Assembly: GCA_947461325.1 (NCBI GenBank) | Contig: CANHLD010000093.1 | Coordinates: 1 to 6,854, forward strand | Reading direction: 5' to 3' | From: Comamonadaceae bacterium | GTDB taxonomy: Bacteria > Pseudomonadota > Gammaproteobacteria > Burkholderiales > Burkholderiaceae_C | Length of the DNA stretch: 6,854 nt | Part shown: positions 1 to 6,729 of the stretch, in pieces | How the letters are laid out: each line of letters begins with the position of its first letter | Numbering within the stretch: the first letter of the stretch is position 1 | The notes under the pieces: model-generated | The model's input: only the letters and a program-made list of their open reading frames with translations | Told to the model about the DNA's origin: nothing | Databases searched by the model: none | Position numbers and translations under genes: made by a program

Positions 1-161
1 ATGGCAAGTTGCCTGACCGCAGCGACTTCGTGACTTACAAGCACGACCTCAGTGGGCGGGTGAAAGTGTGGCAAACCGCCATTGCCGAATCCGGCAGATT
101 GGCAGATGAATTGGCTGAATGGTTATTAAGACCCCAAGTGAATCAAATACAAGCACTTTGA
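1..161 (+). CDS. C-terminal fragment of an unrecognised protein
   Basis: This is the 3' end of a gene that begins before the window. The frame with codons starting at base 3 is open and ends at TGA 159-161, giving about 52 residues. The fragment begins GKLPDRSDFVTY, continues into a charged, probably helical stretch with two tryptophans, and ends in VNQIQAL. Its acidic and basic composition looks like a soluble protein tail. No membrane segment or catalytic motif is visible. I do not recognise the family and assign no function. It converges on the thioesterase-GNAT gene, with 37 bases between the two stop codons. The lack of in-frame stops, protein-like composition and fit to the gene spacing support real coding. 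The ATG at base 1 is out of this frame and is not its start. Confidence 0.6.
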   Translation, partial: GKLPDRSDFVTYKHDLSGRVKVWQTAIAESGRLADELAEWLLRPQVNQIQAL

Positions 162-198
162 AAAATAAGTGATTTGCCTTTGCGGCGAACACGCGCCC

Positions 199-1059
199 TC
201 ATGAGAGTGTGTAAAACATTTCCACATGGTCCATGTCTGCTTCCACAAACACTTCGCCTCGCCTGGTAAACCCTTGCCGCTGGTAAAAATTTTCTGCAGT
301 GCATTGCGCATGCAACACGACCTCACGGTCCCCGCGCTTGCGTGCGGCGTCAAGCAAACCCGTGAGCACAAGGTCACCCAACTTCAAGCCGCGCATATTT
401 CGCTTGACTGCCATTCGCCCGATTTTGGAAACCCCCTCGACCGCAGGTAACAAGCGACCGGTGGCGACCGCCAATCCCATTCTGTTTCTTAAAACGGCAT
501 GCAAACACAAGGGATCGTGCTCGTCCCATTCCAGTTCCTGACTGACGCCTTGCTCCTCTACAAACACCTCGGTGCGCAATCCACCGGCGACGGTTTTCAA
601 CGCGCCCCAACTGCCGAGTTGCAACTTGACCATGGCTTCGCCTTGTTCATAACCCAGCAAAGTGTCACGCAGTTCCTGTGGAACGGGTTTGGAGCTTTGG
701 GTTTTAGGGTCCGCGTACACATAAACCAACTCGCCTGTCACCAGCGGCTGGTTGCCACGAAATGCGCAGGCTTGAAAAGTGATGGATGAATTGCCTATGC
801 GTTGACAGCGCATGCCTATGTGCAGCAAGTCATCGTAAACAGCCGAGGCTTTGTACTCTAGTGAAGACTTGACCACGTACAAATCGCCGCCCAAGTCTTG
901 CATGGTCTGTTCATATGGCAAAACCAGATTTCGCCAGTAATCACCGACTGCGGTGTCAAAGTACATCAGGTAGTGACCATTGAACACAATTTTTTGCATG
1001 TCCACTTCTACCCAGCGCACTCGCAAGGGATGGAAAAAACGAAAATCTTGTCTTTGCAT
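199..1059 (-). CDS. Fused YbgC/FadM-type acyl-CoA thioesterase and ElaA-like GNAT acetyltransferase
   Basis: The 286-residue protein has two domains. Residues 1-132 form a hotdog thioesterase: the conserved stretch from R15 through D20 to N27-G28-H29-Y30 matches the 4HBT active-site segment, where the Asp (D20 here) is catalytic. This family hydrolyses acyl-CoA thioesters in the cytoplasm. Residues about 145-284 are a GNAT fold resembling E. coli ElaA: LRTEVFVEEQG near 161-171, the acetyl-CoA loop GRMAVKRNMRGLKLG at 214-228 (ElaA also has a lysine in the RGxKxG position), and NFYQRQGF followed by HVEM at the end. The ATG at 1059 leaves the usual short lead before the hotdog strand. No clear Shine-Dalgarno precedes it, and the upstream frame contains a stop codon. 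It is divergent from the alcohol dehydrogenase. The length, about twice that of a lone YbgC, reflects the fusion. The acyl and acetyl acceptors are unknown. Annotation pipelines may label it only as a thioesterase. Confidence 0.9.
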   Translation of the reverse strand: MQRQDFRFFHPLRVRWVEVDMQKIVFNGHYLMYFDTAVGDYWRNLVLPYEQTMQDLGGDLYVVKSSLEYKASAVYDDLLHIGMRCQRIGNSSITFQACAFRGNQPLVTGELVYVYADPKTQSSKPVPQELRDTLLGYEQGEAMVKLQLGSWGALKTVAGGLRTEVFVEEQGVSQELEWDEHDPLCLHAVLRNRMGLAVATGRLLPAVEGVSKIGRMAVKRNMRGLKLGDLVLTGLLDAARKRGDREVVLHAQCTAENFYQRQGFTRRGEVFVEADMDHVEMFYTLS

Positions 1060-1106
1060 AGTGATCTGCCGCAGTCCGTTAAAGTCGCAGCATCCTACAA
1101 CGCATT

Positions 1107-1111
1107 AGAGG
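1107..1111 (+). promoter_or_regulatory. Shine-Dalgarno site of the iron-containing alcohol dehydrogenase
   Basis: AGAGG lies 8 bases before ATG 1120. The spacing suits ribosome binding and decides the start, because the same frame stays open upstream to base 898 across the opposite-strand thioesterase gene. The 60-base gap between the two divergent genes (1060-1119) shows no convincing -35/-10 pair on either strand, so the promoters probably reach into the coding regions. Confidence 0.6.
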
Positions 1112-1119
1112 CAAAAACC

Positions 1120-2268
1120 ATGTCTAGCATTCTCTATATCACCCAAATTCACATCGAGCCAGGTGCTTTGAAACGTCTTGCTGAGGAATGTGAGCGTCAT
1201 CACATTCAGCGTCCGTTGATCGTGACAGATGCGGGCATCAAAGCCGCAGGCTTGTTGCAAAAGGCTTTAGATGTTTTAACTGGGTTGACATGCACGGTAT
1301 ATGACGGTACGCCTTCCAACCCCACCGAAGCTGCGGTTCGCGCGGCCACGGCTTTATGCCACGCTCACCAATGTGATGGTTTGATCGCCATCGGGGGCGG
1401 CTCCTCTATGGACTGCGCCAAAGGCGTGGCGATTGCTGCCACTCACCCGGGACCGCTGACCACGTACGCCACCATCGAAGGCGGGTCACCGCGAATCACT
1501 GACAAAGCATTGCCTTTGATCGCGATTCCCACCACAGCCGGTACTGGCAGCGAGGTGGCACGCGGTGCCATCATCATTGTGGATGACGGGCGCAAACTCG
1601 GATTCCATTCCTGGCACCTGGTTCCCAAAGCCGCGTTGTTAGACCCCGACTTGACGCTGGGTTTACCGCCGTTGATGACAGCAGCCACCGGCATGGACGC
1701 CATTGCGCATTGCATGGAGACTTTCATGTCCTCCGCCTTCAACCCACCGGCAGACGGCATTGCTTTGGATGGATTGCAACGCGGTTGGGCCAACATTGAA
1801 AAAGCCACGCGCAACGGCCAAGACCGGGAGGCTCGCTTGCAAATGATGAGCGCGTCCATGCAGGGCGCTTTGGCTTTTCAAAAAGGTTTGGGCTGTGTGC
1901 ATTCTCTCAGCCACAGTCTGGGCGGCATCAACCCGCGTTTGCACCACGGCACTTTGAACGCCATGTTTCTACCCGCCGTCATTTCATTCAACGCAGGGGC
2001 TGAATCCATGCAAAAAGACAACCGTCTGGTTCGCATGGCGCAAGCCATGGGACTGGCTCCCGGCAGCGAACCGGCGAAAACATTGGGTAATGCCATCAAA
2101 CAAATGAACGCCACGCTGGGTTTGCCATCCGGTCTGGCTGCGATGGGCGTGACCGAAGCGCAGTTTGACGACATCATCAAAGGCGCTTTGGCTGACCATT
2201 CGCACAAAACCAACCCGCGCGATGCCAGCGTGGCTGATTACCGAGAGATGTTGCTGGCGGCCATGTGA
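1120..2268 (+). CDS. Iron-containing (group III) alcohol dehydrogenase
   Basis: This is a 382-residue cytoplasmic NAD(P)-dependent oxidoreductase, the normal length for the Fe-ADH family. The N-terminal Rossmann-like domain carries the nucleotide-binding motif GGGSSMDCAK at 92-101 and PTTAGTGSEV at 137-146. The C-terminal helical domain carries the metal site: D193 and H197 in GMDAIAHCMET, H261 and the conserved H265 in GCVHSLSHSLGG, and H275 or H276 in LHHGTLN. All expected ligands are therefore present and the enzyme should be active. These enzymes interconvert alcohols and aldehydes or ketones. The substrate (short-chain alcohol, propanediol, gamma-hydroxybutyrate and others are all known) cannot be read from sequence. 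The start at 1120 is chosen because AGAGG precedes it and MSSILYITQIHIEPGA is a typical family N-terminus. It appears monocistronic. It is divergent from the thioesterase-GNAT gene and convergent with ygfZ, with a 6-base gap that leaves no room for a separate terminator. Confidence 0.93.
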   Translation: MSSILYITQIHIEPGALKRLAEECERHHIQRPLIVTDAGIKAAGLLQKALDVLTGLTCTVYDGTPSNPTEAAVRAATALCHAHQCDGLIAIGGGSSMDCAKGVAIAATHPGPLTTYATIEGGSPRITDKALPLIAIPTTAGTGSEVARGAIIIVDDGRKLGFHSWHLVPKAALLDPDLTLGLPPLMTAATGMDAIAHCMETFMSSAFNPPADGIALDGLQRGWANIEKATRNGQDREARLQMMSASMQGALAFQKGLGCVHSLSHSLGGINPRLHHGTLNAMFLPAVISFNAGAESMQKDNRLVRMAQAMGLAPGSEPAKTLGNAIKQMNATLGLPSGLAAMGVTEAQFDDIIKGALADHSHKTNPRDASVADYREMLLAAM

Positions 2269-2274
2269 AAAAAC

Positions 2275-3210
2275 TTAAATATCGTCCCGCAATGCGTAGG
2301 GCAGAGAATGCAATGTCAGCACACTGCCGCTGGTGTCTGCAGGATGCAACTCACCTGCTTCAGTGGATGAGGTTTGTAAACACACCAACGCCCAATGGCC
2401 GTGCTGCGGATGTGCCACGGCTTGAACCACTTGCCCGGCGGGTTGGCTGGTGTCGTTGGAATTGAAAATTTCTTGTCCAGCCTGCAAGGGCAGAGAACTG
2501 CTGGCCACATAGGTGCGTCGCTTCAAGATGCCCCTGAACTGGCTGCGCGCCACCACCTCTTGTCCGGGGTAACAGCCTTTTTTGAAATTCACACCGTCTA
2601 CCGATTCATAGTTAAGCATTTGCGGCACAAAGGCTTCAAACGTGGCGGCTTGCACATCGCCAACACCGCTGAGCACTTCGGACAGCAACCAATCATCCAG
2701 CGACAAAACTGCATTTTGTGTCTGCGTATGCGCAGGCGCAGGCGCCAGAACCAAACTGCGAGAGGCACCGGCAGACGGGTAGAGCTGGACTGACCAAACA
2801 GTGTTGTCGTGGTTTAACTGCCATGGCACAGAAGTTTCAGTGTCAGGTGCTAACAGCCCTTGTACCGTCCATTCAGCCGAGGCATCACTCAGCTTGACCT
2901 TGGCGCGCAACACAAACATGCTCAAGCGTTTGAGTGTTTGCGGCAGTAAATCCAAGCGCAACACCAACAGTACTTCTTCATCCGAAGTTTTCCACCCCAG
3001 CATGCTGGCTTGCATACGGCCCTTGGCGTTACAAAATGCAGCCAGTCGGGCGTGATGCTGATCCAGCAACAAAAAATCGTGTGTGAGTTGGTTGTGTAAA
3101 AAGTGCGCGGCTTCAGAGCCGCGGGCTGCAATCACGCCTAAATGTGGCAATACACATGAGCCATGCTGCTGAAAACGGGGTACCGAGGTGTCAAAATGGG
3201 TTGAATTCAT
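2275..3210 (-). CDS. ygfZ: Folate-binding YgfZ/GcvT-like protein for Fe-S cluster maintenance
   Basis: This 311-residue cytoplasmic protein belongs to the YgfZ/COG0354 family, which is related to the GcvT aminomethyltransferase and binds tetrahydrofolate. YgfZ supports assembly or repair of certain [4Fe-4S] enzymes, such as the radical-SAM tRNA thiotransferase MiaB in E. coli. The defining motif KGCYPGQE is at 211-218, with the conserved cysteine C213. It is preceded by FVPQMLNYESVDGVNFKKG-type sequence. The N-terminal half has the usual LPHLGVIAARG (21-31), FLHNQLTHDF (37-46) and FCNAKGRMQA (59-68). The end of the protein (about 225-300) is the C-terminal beta-barrel-like part. The start at 3210 gives a normal N-terminus, although AGAGG sits only one base from the ATG, which is closer than usual. 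Its start lies 12 bases from that of mltG on the other strand, an arrangement I recall as common in Burkholderiales. Confidence 0.93.
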   Translation of the reverse strand: MNSTHFDTSVPRFQQHGSCVLPHLGVIAARGSEAAHFLHNQLTHDFLLLDQHHARLAAFCNAKGRMQASMLGWKTSDEEVLLVLRLDLLPQTLKRLSMFVLRAKVKLSDASAEWTVQGLLAPDTETSVPWQLNHDNTVWSVQLYPSAGASRSLVLAPAPAHTQTQNAVLSLDDWLLSEVLSGVGDVQAATFEAFVPQMLNYESVDGVNFKKGCYPGQEVVARSQFRGILKRRTYVASSSLPLQAGQEIFNSNDTSQPAGQVVQAVAHPQHGHWALVCLQTSSTEAGELHPADTSGSVLTLHSLPYALRDDI

Positions 3211-3222
3211 GCCTCTATTATC
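3211..3222. promoter_or_regulatory. Twelve-base divergent gap between ygfZ and mltG
   Basis: The two divergent start codons are separated only by these bases. TATTAT (3216-3221, plus) and GATAAT (3222-3217, minus) overlap and both resemble a -10 box. Neither has a recognisable -35 at 16-18 bases. If the minus-strand box is used, transcription would start close to the A of the ygfZ ATG, giving an almost leaderless message. The plus-strand box would start transcription inside the annotated mltG reading frame. This is a sequence resemblance only. The true promoters may lie inside the opposite genes. Confidence 0.25.
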
Positions 3223-4269
3223 ATGTCCGCTTTGGGTATCGCTCGGGATAGGCTTTTGAAAACACGGTTTTGGTCAGGGTTGAGTCTGTTGTTACTGGCG
3301 GCATTGCTAGGCGCTGCTGTCTGCACCTGGTGGGTATTGCGTCCATTGCCACTCAACTCGGTCGTAGTTGATTTATCCATCGAGCCCGGCCAATCGGTCA
3401 AAACCATCACCTATCAAGCCGTCTTGTCAGGTGTAGATGTCTCGCCTTCTTTGCTTTATTACTTTTTCAAATTCAGCGGTCAATCTCGTCAAATAAGAGC
3501 CGGCAGTTATGAAATCAACGCAGACACCTCCGCATGGCAACTGCTTAACAAATTGGTTCGCGGCGAAGAAAACCTCAAAACATTGACATTGGTCGAAGGC
3601 TGGAATTGGCGTCAATTTCGACAGGCCATGGATAAATCAGATTTCTTGAAACACGATTCAGCCAGCCTGAGCGATGACGAGATCATGAGTCACCTCGGTA
3701 AAGGCGGCGTCGCACCGGAAGGGCGGTTTTTCCCCGACACCTACAACTTTGGCAAAGGCAGTTCGGACCTGGATTTGTTGCGCCGTGCTGCTAAAGCCAT
3801 GGACAAGCATTTAGAGCAAGCTTGGAACAATCGGGACATGGGCTTGCCGTTGATGTCGGCTGAAGAGGCATTGATTCTCGCAAGCATTGTCGAAAAAGAA
3901 ACCGGGCTGGCCAAAGACAGACGCATGATTGCCAGCGTGTTTCACAACCGCTTGCGTATTCAGATGCCGCTGCAAACCGATCCCACGGTCATTTACGGCC
4001 TGGGTGCATCTTTTGACGGTAACCTCAGACGCGTGGATTTGCGAACAGACCATCCGTGGAACACCTATGTGAACAAAGGCTTACCGCCTACACCCATCGC
4101 CATGCCTGGGTCTGCTGCACTGCAAGCAACATTGCACCCAGCAACAAGCAAAGCTTTGTATTTTGTGGCGCGCGGCGACGGCAGCAGCCAATTCAGTGAG
4201 AACCTGGCAGACCACAACGCTGCAGTGGACCGTTACCAGCGTGGGCAAACAGCTGACAAGGCACAATAA
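3223..4269 (+). CDS. mltG: Endolytic murein transglycosylase MltG (YceG-like)
   Basis: MltG is an inner-membrane lytic transglycosylase that cleaves nascent peptidoglycan strands internally and is proposed to act as a terminator of glycan polymerisation. The 348-residue protein has a basic cytoplasmic N-terminus, one membrane anchor at about 17-39, a small LysM-like region at about 45-115, and the YceG catalytic domain. The catalytic glutamate is E224 in ASIVEKET (220-227), equivalent to E218 of E. coli MltG. It is flanked by EGRFFPDTY (166-174), FHNRLRIQMPLQTDPTVIYG (240-259), NTYVNKGLPPTPIAMPG (280-296) and the C-terminal HPATSKALYFVARGDGS. The ATG at 3223 has no visible Shine-Dalgarno. A TTG at 3256 is a possible but less likely start, since its nearby GGGATAGG is too close. 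It is the first gene of the mltG-tmk-holB-tatD cluster. The length is close to the usual 330-350 residues. Confidence 0.94.
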   Translation: MSALGIARDRLLKTRFWSGLSLLLLAALLGAAVCTWWVLRPLPLNSVVVDLSIEPGQSVKTITYQAVLSGVDVSPSLLYYFFKFSGQSRQIRAGSYEINADTSAWQLLNKLVRGEENLKTLTLVEGWNWRQFRQAMDKSDFLKHDSASLSDDEIMSHLGKGGVAPEGRFFPDTYNFGKGSSDLDLLRRAAKAMDKHLEQAWNNRDMGLPLMSAEEALILASIVEKETGLAKDRRMIASVFHNRLRIQMPLQTDPTVIYGLGASFDGNLRRVDLRTDHPWNTYVNKGLPPTPIAMPGSAALQATLHPATSKALYFVARGDGSSQFSENLADHNAAVDRYQRGQTADKAQ

Positions 4270-4274
4270 CTTCC

Positions 4275-4922
4275 ATGCAAACCGGTTTATTCATCAGTTT
4301 TGAGGGCATTGACGGGGCGGGAAAGTCCAGCCACATCCAAGCTGTAGCTGATGCATTTCGCGCGGCTGGACGCACTGTGGTTCAAACCCGAGAACCCGGT
4401 GGAACGCCGTTGGCAGAAAAAATCCGCGACATGGTCTTGCACGATGCCATGGACACACTCAGCGAAGCACTTTTGGTGTTTGCAGCCAGATGCGACCATT
4501 TGAACCAAGTCATAGAACCTGCCTTAGCGCGAGGTGACGTGGTGTTGTGCGACAGATTCACAGACGCCACATTTGCCTACCAAGGCGGAGGACGCGGCTT
4601 TGATTGGAATGTGTTGACTCAGTTGGAACATTGGGTTCAAGCCATGCCTGATGGGAAGTTGCGGCAACCCCATATGACGTTGTGGTTTGCACTTGACCCG
4701 CAGATTGCTGCGCAACGCTTAGCAAGTGCACGTGTGCCGGATCGTTTCGAATCTCAACCTCTGAAATTTTTCCAGCAGGTACACCAAGGCTATGCCGATC
4801 GCGCCCATGCCGATCCCAAGCGCTTTGCACAAATACAAGCTGCAGATGAATTACAAGCAGTTCGCGCATCCGTATTGCACCAATTGCAATCGCACGGTTA
4901 TTTGCCAGTCCATCGCGCATGA
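4275..4922 (+). CDS. tmk: Thymidylate kinase (dTMP kinase)
   Basis: The enzyme phosphorylates dTMP to dTDP with ATP in the cytoplasm, an essential step towards dTTP. The 215-residue length is typical. The P-loop FEGIDGAGKSS is at 9-19, with lysine K17. The nucleoside-binding REPGG is at 39-43, and the DRF motif (93-95) leads into FAYQGGGRG (100-108), which holds the thymidine pocket. The LID region near 150-159 (LASARVPDRF) carries arginines, as in the E. coli-type enzymes whose LID supplies catalytic arginine. The gene begins 5 bases after the mltG stop and its last four bases overlap the holB start as ATGA. It is therefore transcribed with both neighbours and its translation is probably coupled to holB. 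A possible AAGG ribosome site at 4258-4261 is slightly far from the ATG. Confidence 0.96.
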   Translation: MQTGLFISFEGIDGAGKSSHIQAVADAFRAAGRTVVQTREPGGTPLAEKIRDMVLHDAMDTLSEALLVFAARCDHLNQVIEPALARGDVVLCDRFTDATFAYQGGGRGFDWNVLTQLEHWVQAMPDGKLRQPHMTLWFALDPQIAAQRLASARVPDRFESQPLKFFQQVHQGYADRAHADPKRFAQIQAADELQAVRASVLHQLQSHGYLPVHRA

Positions 4923-5905
4923 GCACATTAGCGCCTTGGTTACAAAACCAATTACAAACACTGATTCAACGCAAAGGGCACGCGTTGTTGTTGCAAGGCC
5001 CGTCCGGTTTAGGTCAATACGACTTGGGGTTGGCGCTGGCCACAGCCTGGCTATGTCTGCAACCCACACCTCGGGGTGCCTGTGGCCAATGTGCGAGTTG
5101 CCACGGCATCAAAGTGCGGGCTCATGCGGATTTGATGGTGTTGATGCCTGAAACTGACATGCTGGCATTAGAGTGGCCTTTGCCGGAAAAAGCAGTCAAG
5201 GACATAGACGATAAAAAACGCAAACCCAGTAAAGAAATACGCGTGGATGCCATGCGAGAGATGATTGTGTTTAGCCAATTCACAAGGTCAGGAGCTCACG
5301 GCAAAGTGGTGTTGATCAATCCAGCTGAGCGTATGAACACCATCACAGCTAACACGCTACTTAAAACACTCGAAGAACCACCGGGTGACACACGCTTTAT
5401 TTTGGCTTGCGAGGCTGCACATGAACTGCTACCCACCATTCGCAGCAGATGCCAGATACACGCCATGTCTTGGCCTGACGCACCTTCTGCCTTTGAATGG
5501 TTAAGCGCCCAATCGGTACCCAGTGAAGATGCCCACGTGTTGTTACTAGCCGCAGGCGGCAGACCCGAGGATGCACTGAATTTGTACCACTGCGGGTTCA
5601 AAGCCGCGGCATGGCGCGCCTTGCCTGTGCAACTCAGCCGTGGTCAAGCCGGTCTTCTGGCAGACAACACGGCCCCCATGATTTTGTCGTGCTTGCAAAA
5701 AGTCTGTCATGACATGATGCAAGTCAAGGCAGGCGGTCAGCCACGGTTTTTCAGTAGCAGCGATTTACCTGCCAGCGGCAATTTGAAATCTCTCAGCGCT
5801 TGGGCTCGCGAATTGATGCAAGCGGCCAAAACTGCAGAACATCCTTACTCTGCAGGCTTGTTGCTGGATGCCTGGGTGAACCGTGCACAACGCGCCATGA
5901 CTTGA
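4919..5905 (+). CDS. holB: DNA polymerase III subunit delta prime
   Basis: Delta prime is a stator subunit of the clamp loader that places the beta sliding clamp on DNA. The 328-residue protein has an AAA+ fold. The P-loop position reads GPSGLGQY (27-34), with the Walker lysine replaced by glutamine. This agrees with delta prime not hydrolysing ATP and is not a defect. The zinc module cysteines are C46, C55, C58 and C61, with the same spacing as in E. coli (C50, C59, C62, C65). NTLLKTLEEPP is at 145-155. The SRC motif (176-178), whose arginine serves as the arginine finger for the neighbouring ATPase subunit, follows LLPTIR. Compared with my memory of the E. coli protein there is an extra charged, lysine-rich stretch of about 20 residues around 78-105. 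The start overlaps the tmk stop by four bases. Delta prime is distinguished from gamma/tau by its length and degenerate P-loop. Confidence 0.93.
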   Translation: MSTLAPWLQNQLQTLIQRKGHALLLQGPSGLGQYDLGLALATAWLCLQPTPRGACGQCASCHGIKVRAHADLMVLMPETDMLALEWPLPEKAVKDIDDKKRKPSKEIRVDAMREMIVFSQFTRSGAHGKVVLINPAERMNTITANTLLKTLEEPPGDTRFILACEAAHELLPTIRSRCQIHAMSWPDAPSAFEWLSAQSVPSEDAHVLLLAAGGRPEDALNLYHCGFKAAAWRALPVQLSRGQAGLLADNTAPMILSCLQKVCHDMMQVKAGGQPRFFSSSDLPASGNLKSLSAWARELMQAAKTAEHPYSAGLLLDAWVNRAQRAMT

Positions 5906-5917
5906 TGAACTGATGCC

Positions 5918-6712
5918 ATGTATACCGATTCCCATTGCCATTTGAATTTCCCCGAACTGCTGGCCCGCTTGGATGAGATACGCCAGGACATGCAAGCCGC
6001 GCAAGTCACGCGTGCTTTGCTCATCAGTACGCAACTCGAAACGTTTGAGGATGTCAACCGCATCGCTATGGCGTATGACAATTTCTGGTGCACAGCCGGT
6101 GTACATCCTGATGAAGATGATGTGCAAGAACCGACACTCGACGACCTGCTGCGTATCGGGCAACGCGACAAAGTTATTGGCATAGGTGAAACCGGGCTTG
6201 ATTACTATCGGTTGGGAGATCGATCGGTGGCCGATATGGAATGGCAACGCCAACGCTTTCGATTACACATACGTGCTGCACGTCAATTGCGATTGCCTTT
6301 GATCATTCATACACGCAGTGCCAGTGCAGACACTTTGTCCATATTGAAGGAAGAGGGCGAAGTCGGTGACGCTTCAAGCGTGGGCGGCGTGTTTCATTGC
6401 TTCACAGAAACCGCTGAAGTAGCACGTGCGGCCTTGGATCTGGGTTTTTATATTTCTTTTTCAGGCATTCTGACTTTTAAAAATGCAGCTGACTTAAGAG
6501 ACATTGCAGGGTGGGTACCCTTAGACCGCATCTTGATCGAGACAGACAGCCCGTATCTCGCACCGGCACCCCACAGAGGCAAAACCAATAATCCTTCATA
6601 CGTTCCATGGGTTGCCAAACAAATCGCTGATTTGCGCGACATGACAAGCGAACAGATTGCCGAAATAACTTCAAACAACTTCAATATATTGTTCAAAAAG
6701 TATAAGTTTTGA
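5918..6712 (+). CDS. tatD: TatD family metal-dependent deoxyribonuclease
   Basis: This 264-residue cytoplasmic amidohydrolase-fold enzyme belongs to the TatD/YcfH family, whose members are divalent-metal 3'-5' exonucleases or related hydrolases. The metal ligands are all present: H6 and H8 in DSHCHLN, E91 in GIGETGLDYY (88-97), H131 in LIIHTRSA, H160 in GVFHCFT and D210 in ETDSPYLAP (208-216). GVHP (61-64) and the closing NPSYVP (225-230) are also family-typical. It starts 12 bases after the holB stop. ATGs at 5905 and 5913 are in other frames and lead nowhere, so 5918 is the only sensible start. It has no obvious Shine-Dalgarno and may depend on re-initiation after holB. Position beside holB matches ycfH-like (TatD-type) genes in many proteobacteria. 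The E. coli genes tatD and ycfH cannot be told apart by this match alone. A pilZ gene often lies between holB and this gene, but not here. Confidence 0.92.
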   Translation: MYTDSHCHLNFPELLARLDEIRQDMQAAQVTRALLISTQLETFEDVNRIAMAYDNFWCTAGVHPDEDDVQEPTLDDLLRIGQRDKVIGIGETGLDYYRLGDRSVADMEWQRQRFRLHIRAARQLRLPLIIHTRSASADTLSILKEEGEVGDASSVGGVFHCFTETAEVARAALDLGFYISFSGILTFKNAADLRDIAGWVPLDRILIETDSPYLAPAPHRGKTNNPSYVPWVAKQIADLRDMTSEQIAEITSNNFNILFKKYKF

Positions 6713-6729
6713 ATTAATTAAGTAATACT

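Noticed and set aside
154..198. Possible bidirectional terminator between the first two convergent genes
   Set aside because: Short pairings exist (CACTT with AAGTG at 154-171; GGCG with CGCC at 184-197), but stems are only 4-5 bp and neither strand has a T-run directly after a stem.
898..1119. A 74-residue N-terminal extension of the alcohol dehydrogenase frame
   Set aside because: The extension lies antisense over the thioesterase start region, has no Fe-ADH character, and a good Shine-Dalgarno sits just before the ATG at 1120.
1443..1859. Long reading frame on the minus strand inside the alcohol dehydrogenase
   Set aside because: It is wholly antisense to a gene with all catalytic motifs, shows no recognisable domain, and is cysteine- and arginine-rich in the manner of shadow frames.
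2728..2746. GCGCAG tandem micro-repeat within ygfZ
   Set aside because: Only two units, inside a poorly conserved alanine-proline linker (APAPAH). This is a low-complexity coding stretch, not a repeat element.
4792..4815. Nine-base direct repeat ATGCCGATC, two copies 15 bases apart
   Set aside because: It encodes the ordinary YADRAHADP segment of thymidylate kinase and is explained by coding sequence.
4558..4926. Minus-strand frame of 122 residues over tmk
   Set aside because: It is antisense to the conserved thymidylate kinase core, with no family resemblance.
4945..5020. Loss of the Walker A lysine in holB as a sign of an inactive or decaying gene
   Set aside because: Delta prime normally has a degenerate P-loop. 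The zinc cysteines and SRC motif are intact, so the gene looks functional.
5765..6253. 162-residue minus-strand frame across the holB-tatD junction
   Set aside because: It is antisense to two well-supported genes. Its composition looks random and it has no ribosome site or known domain, so it does not represent the missing pilZ.
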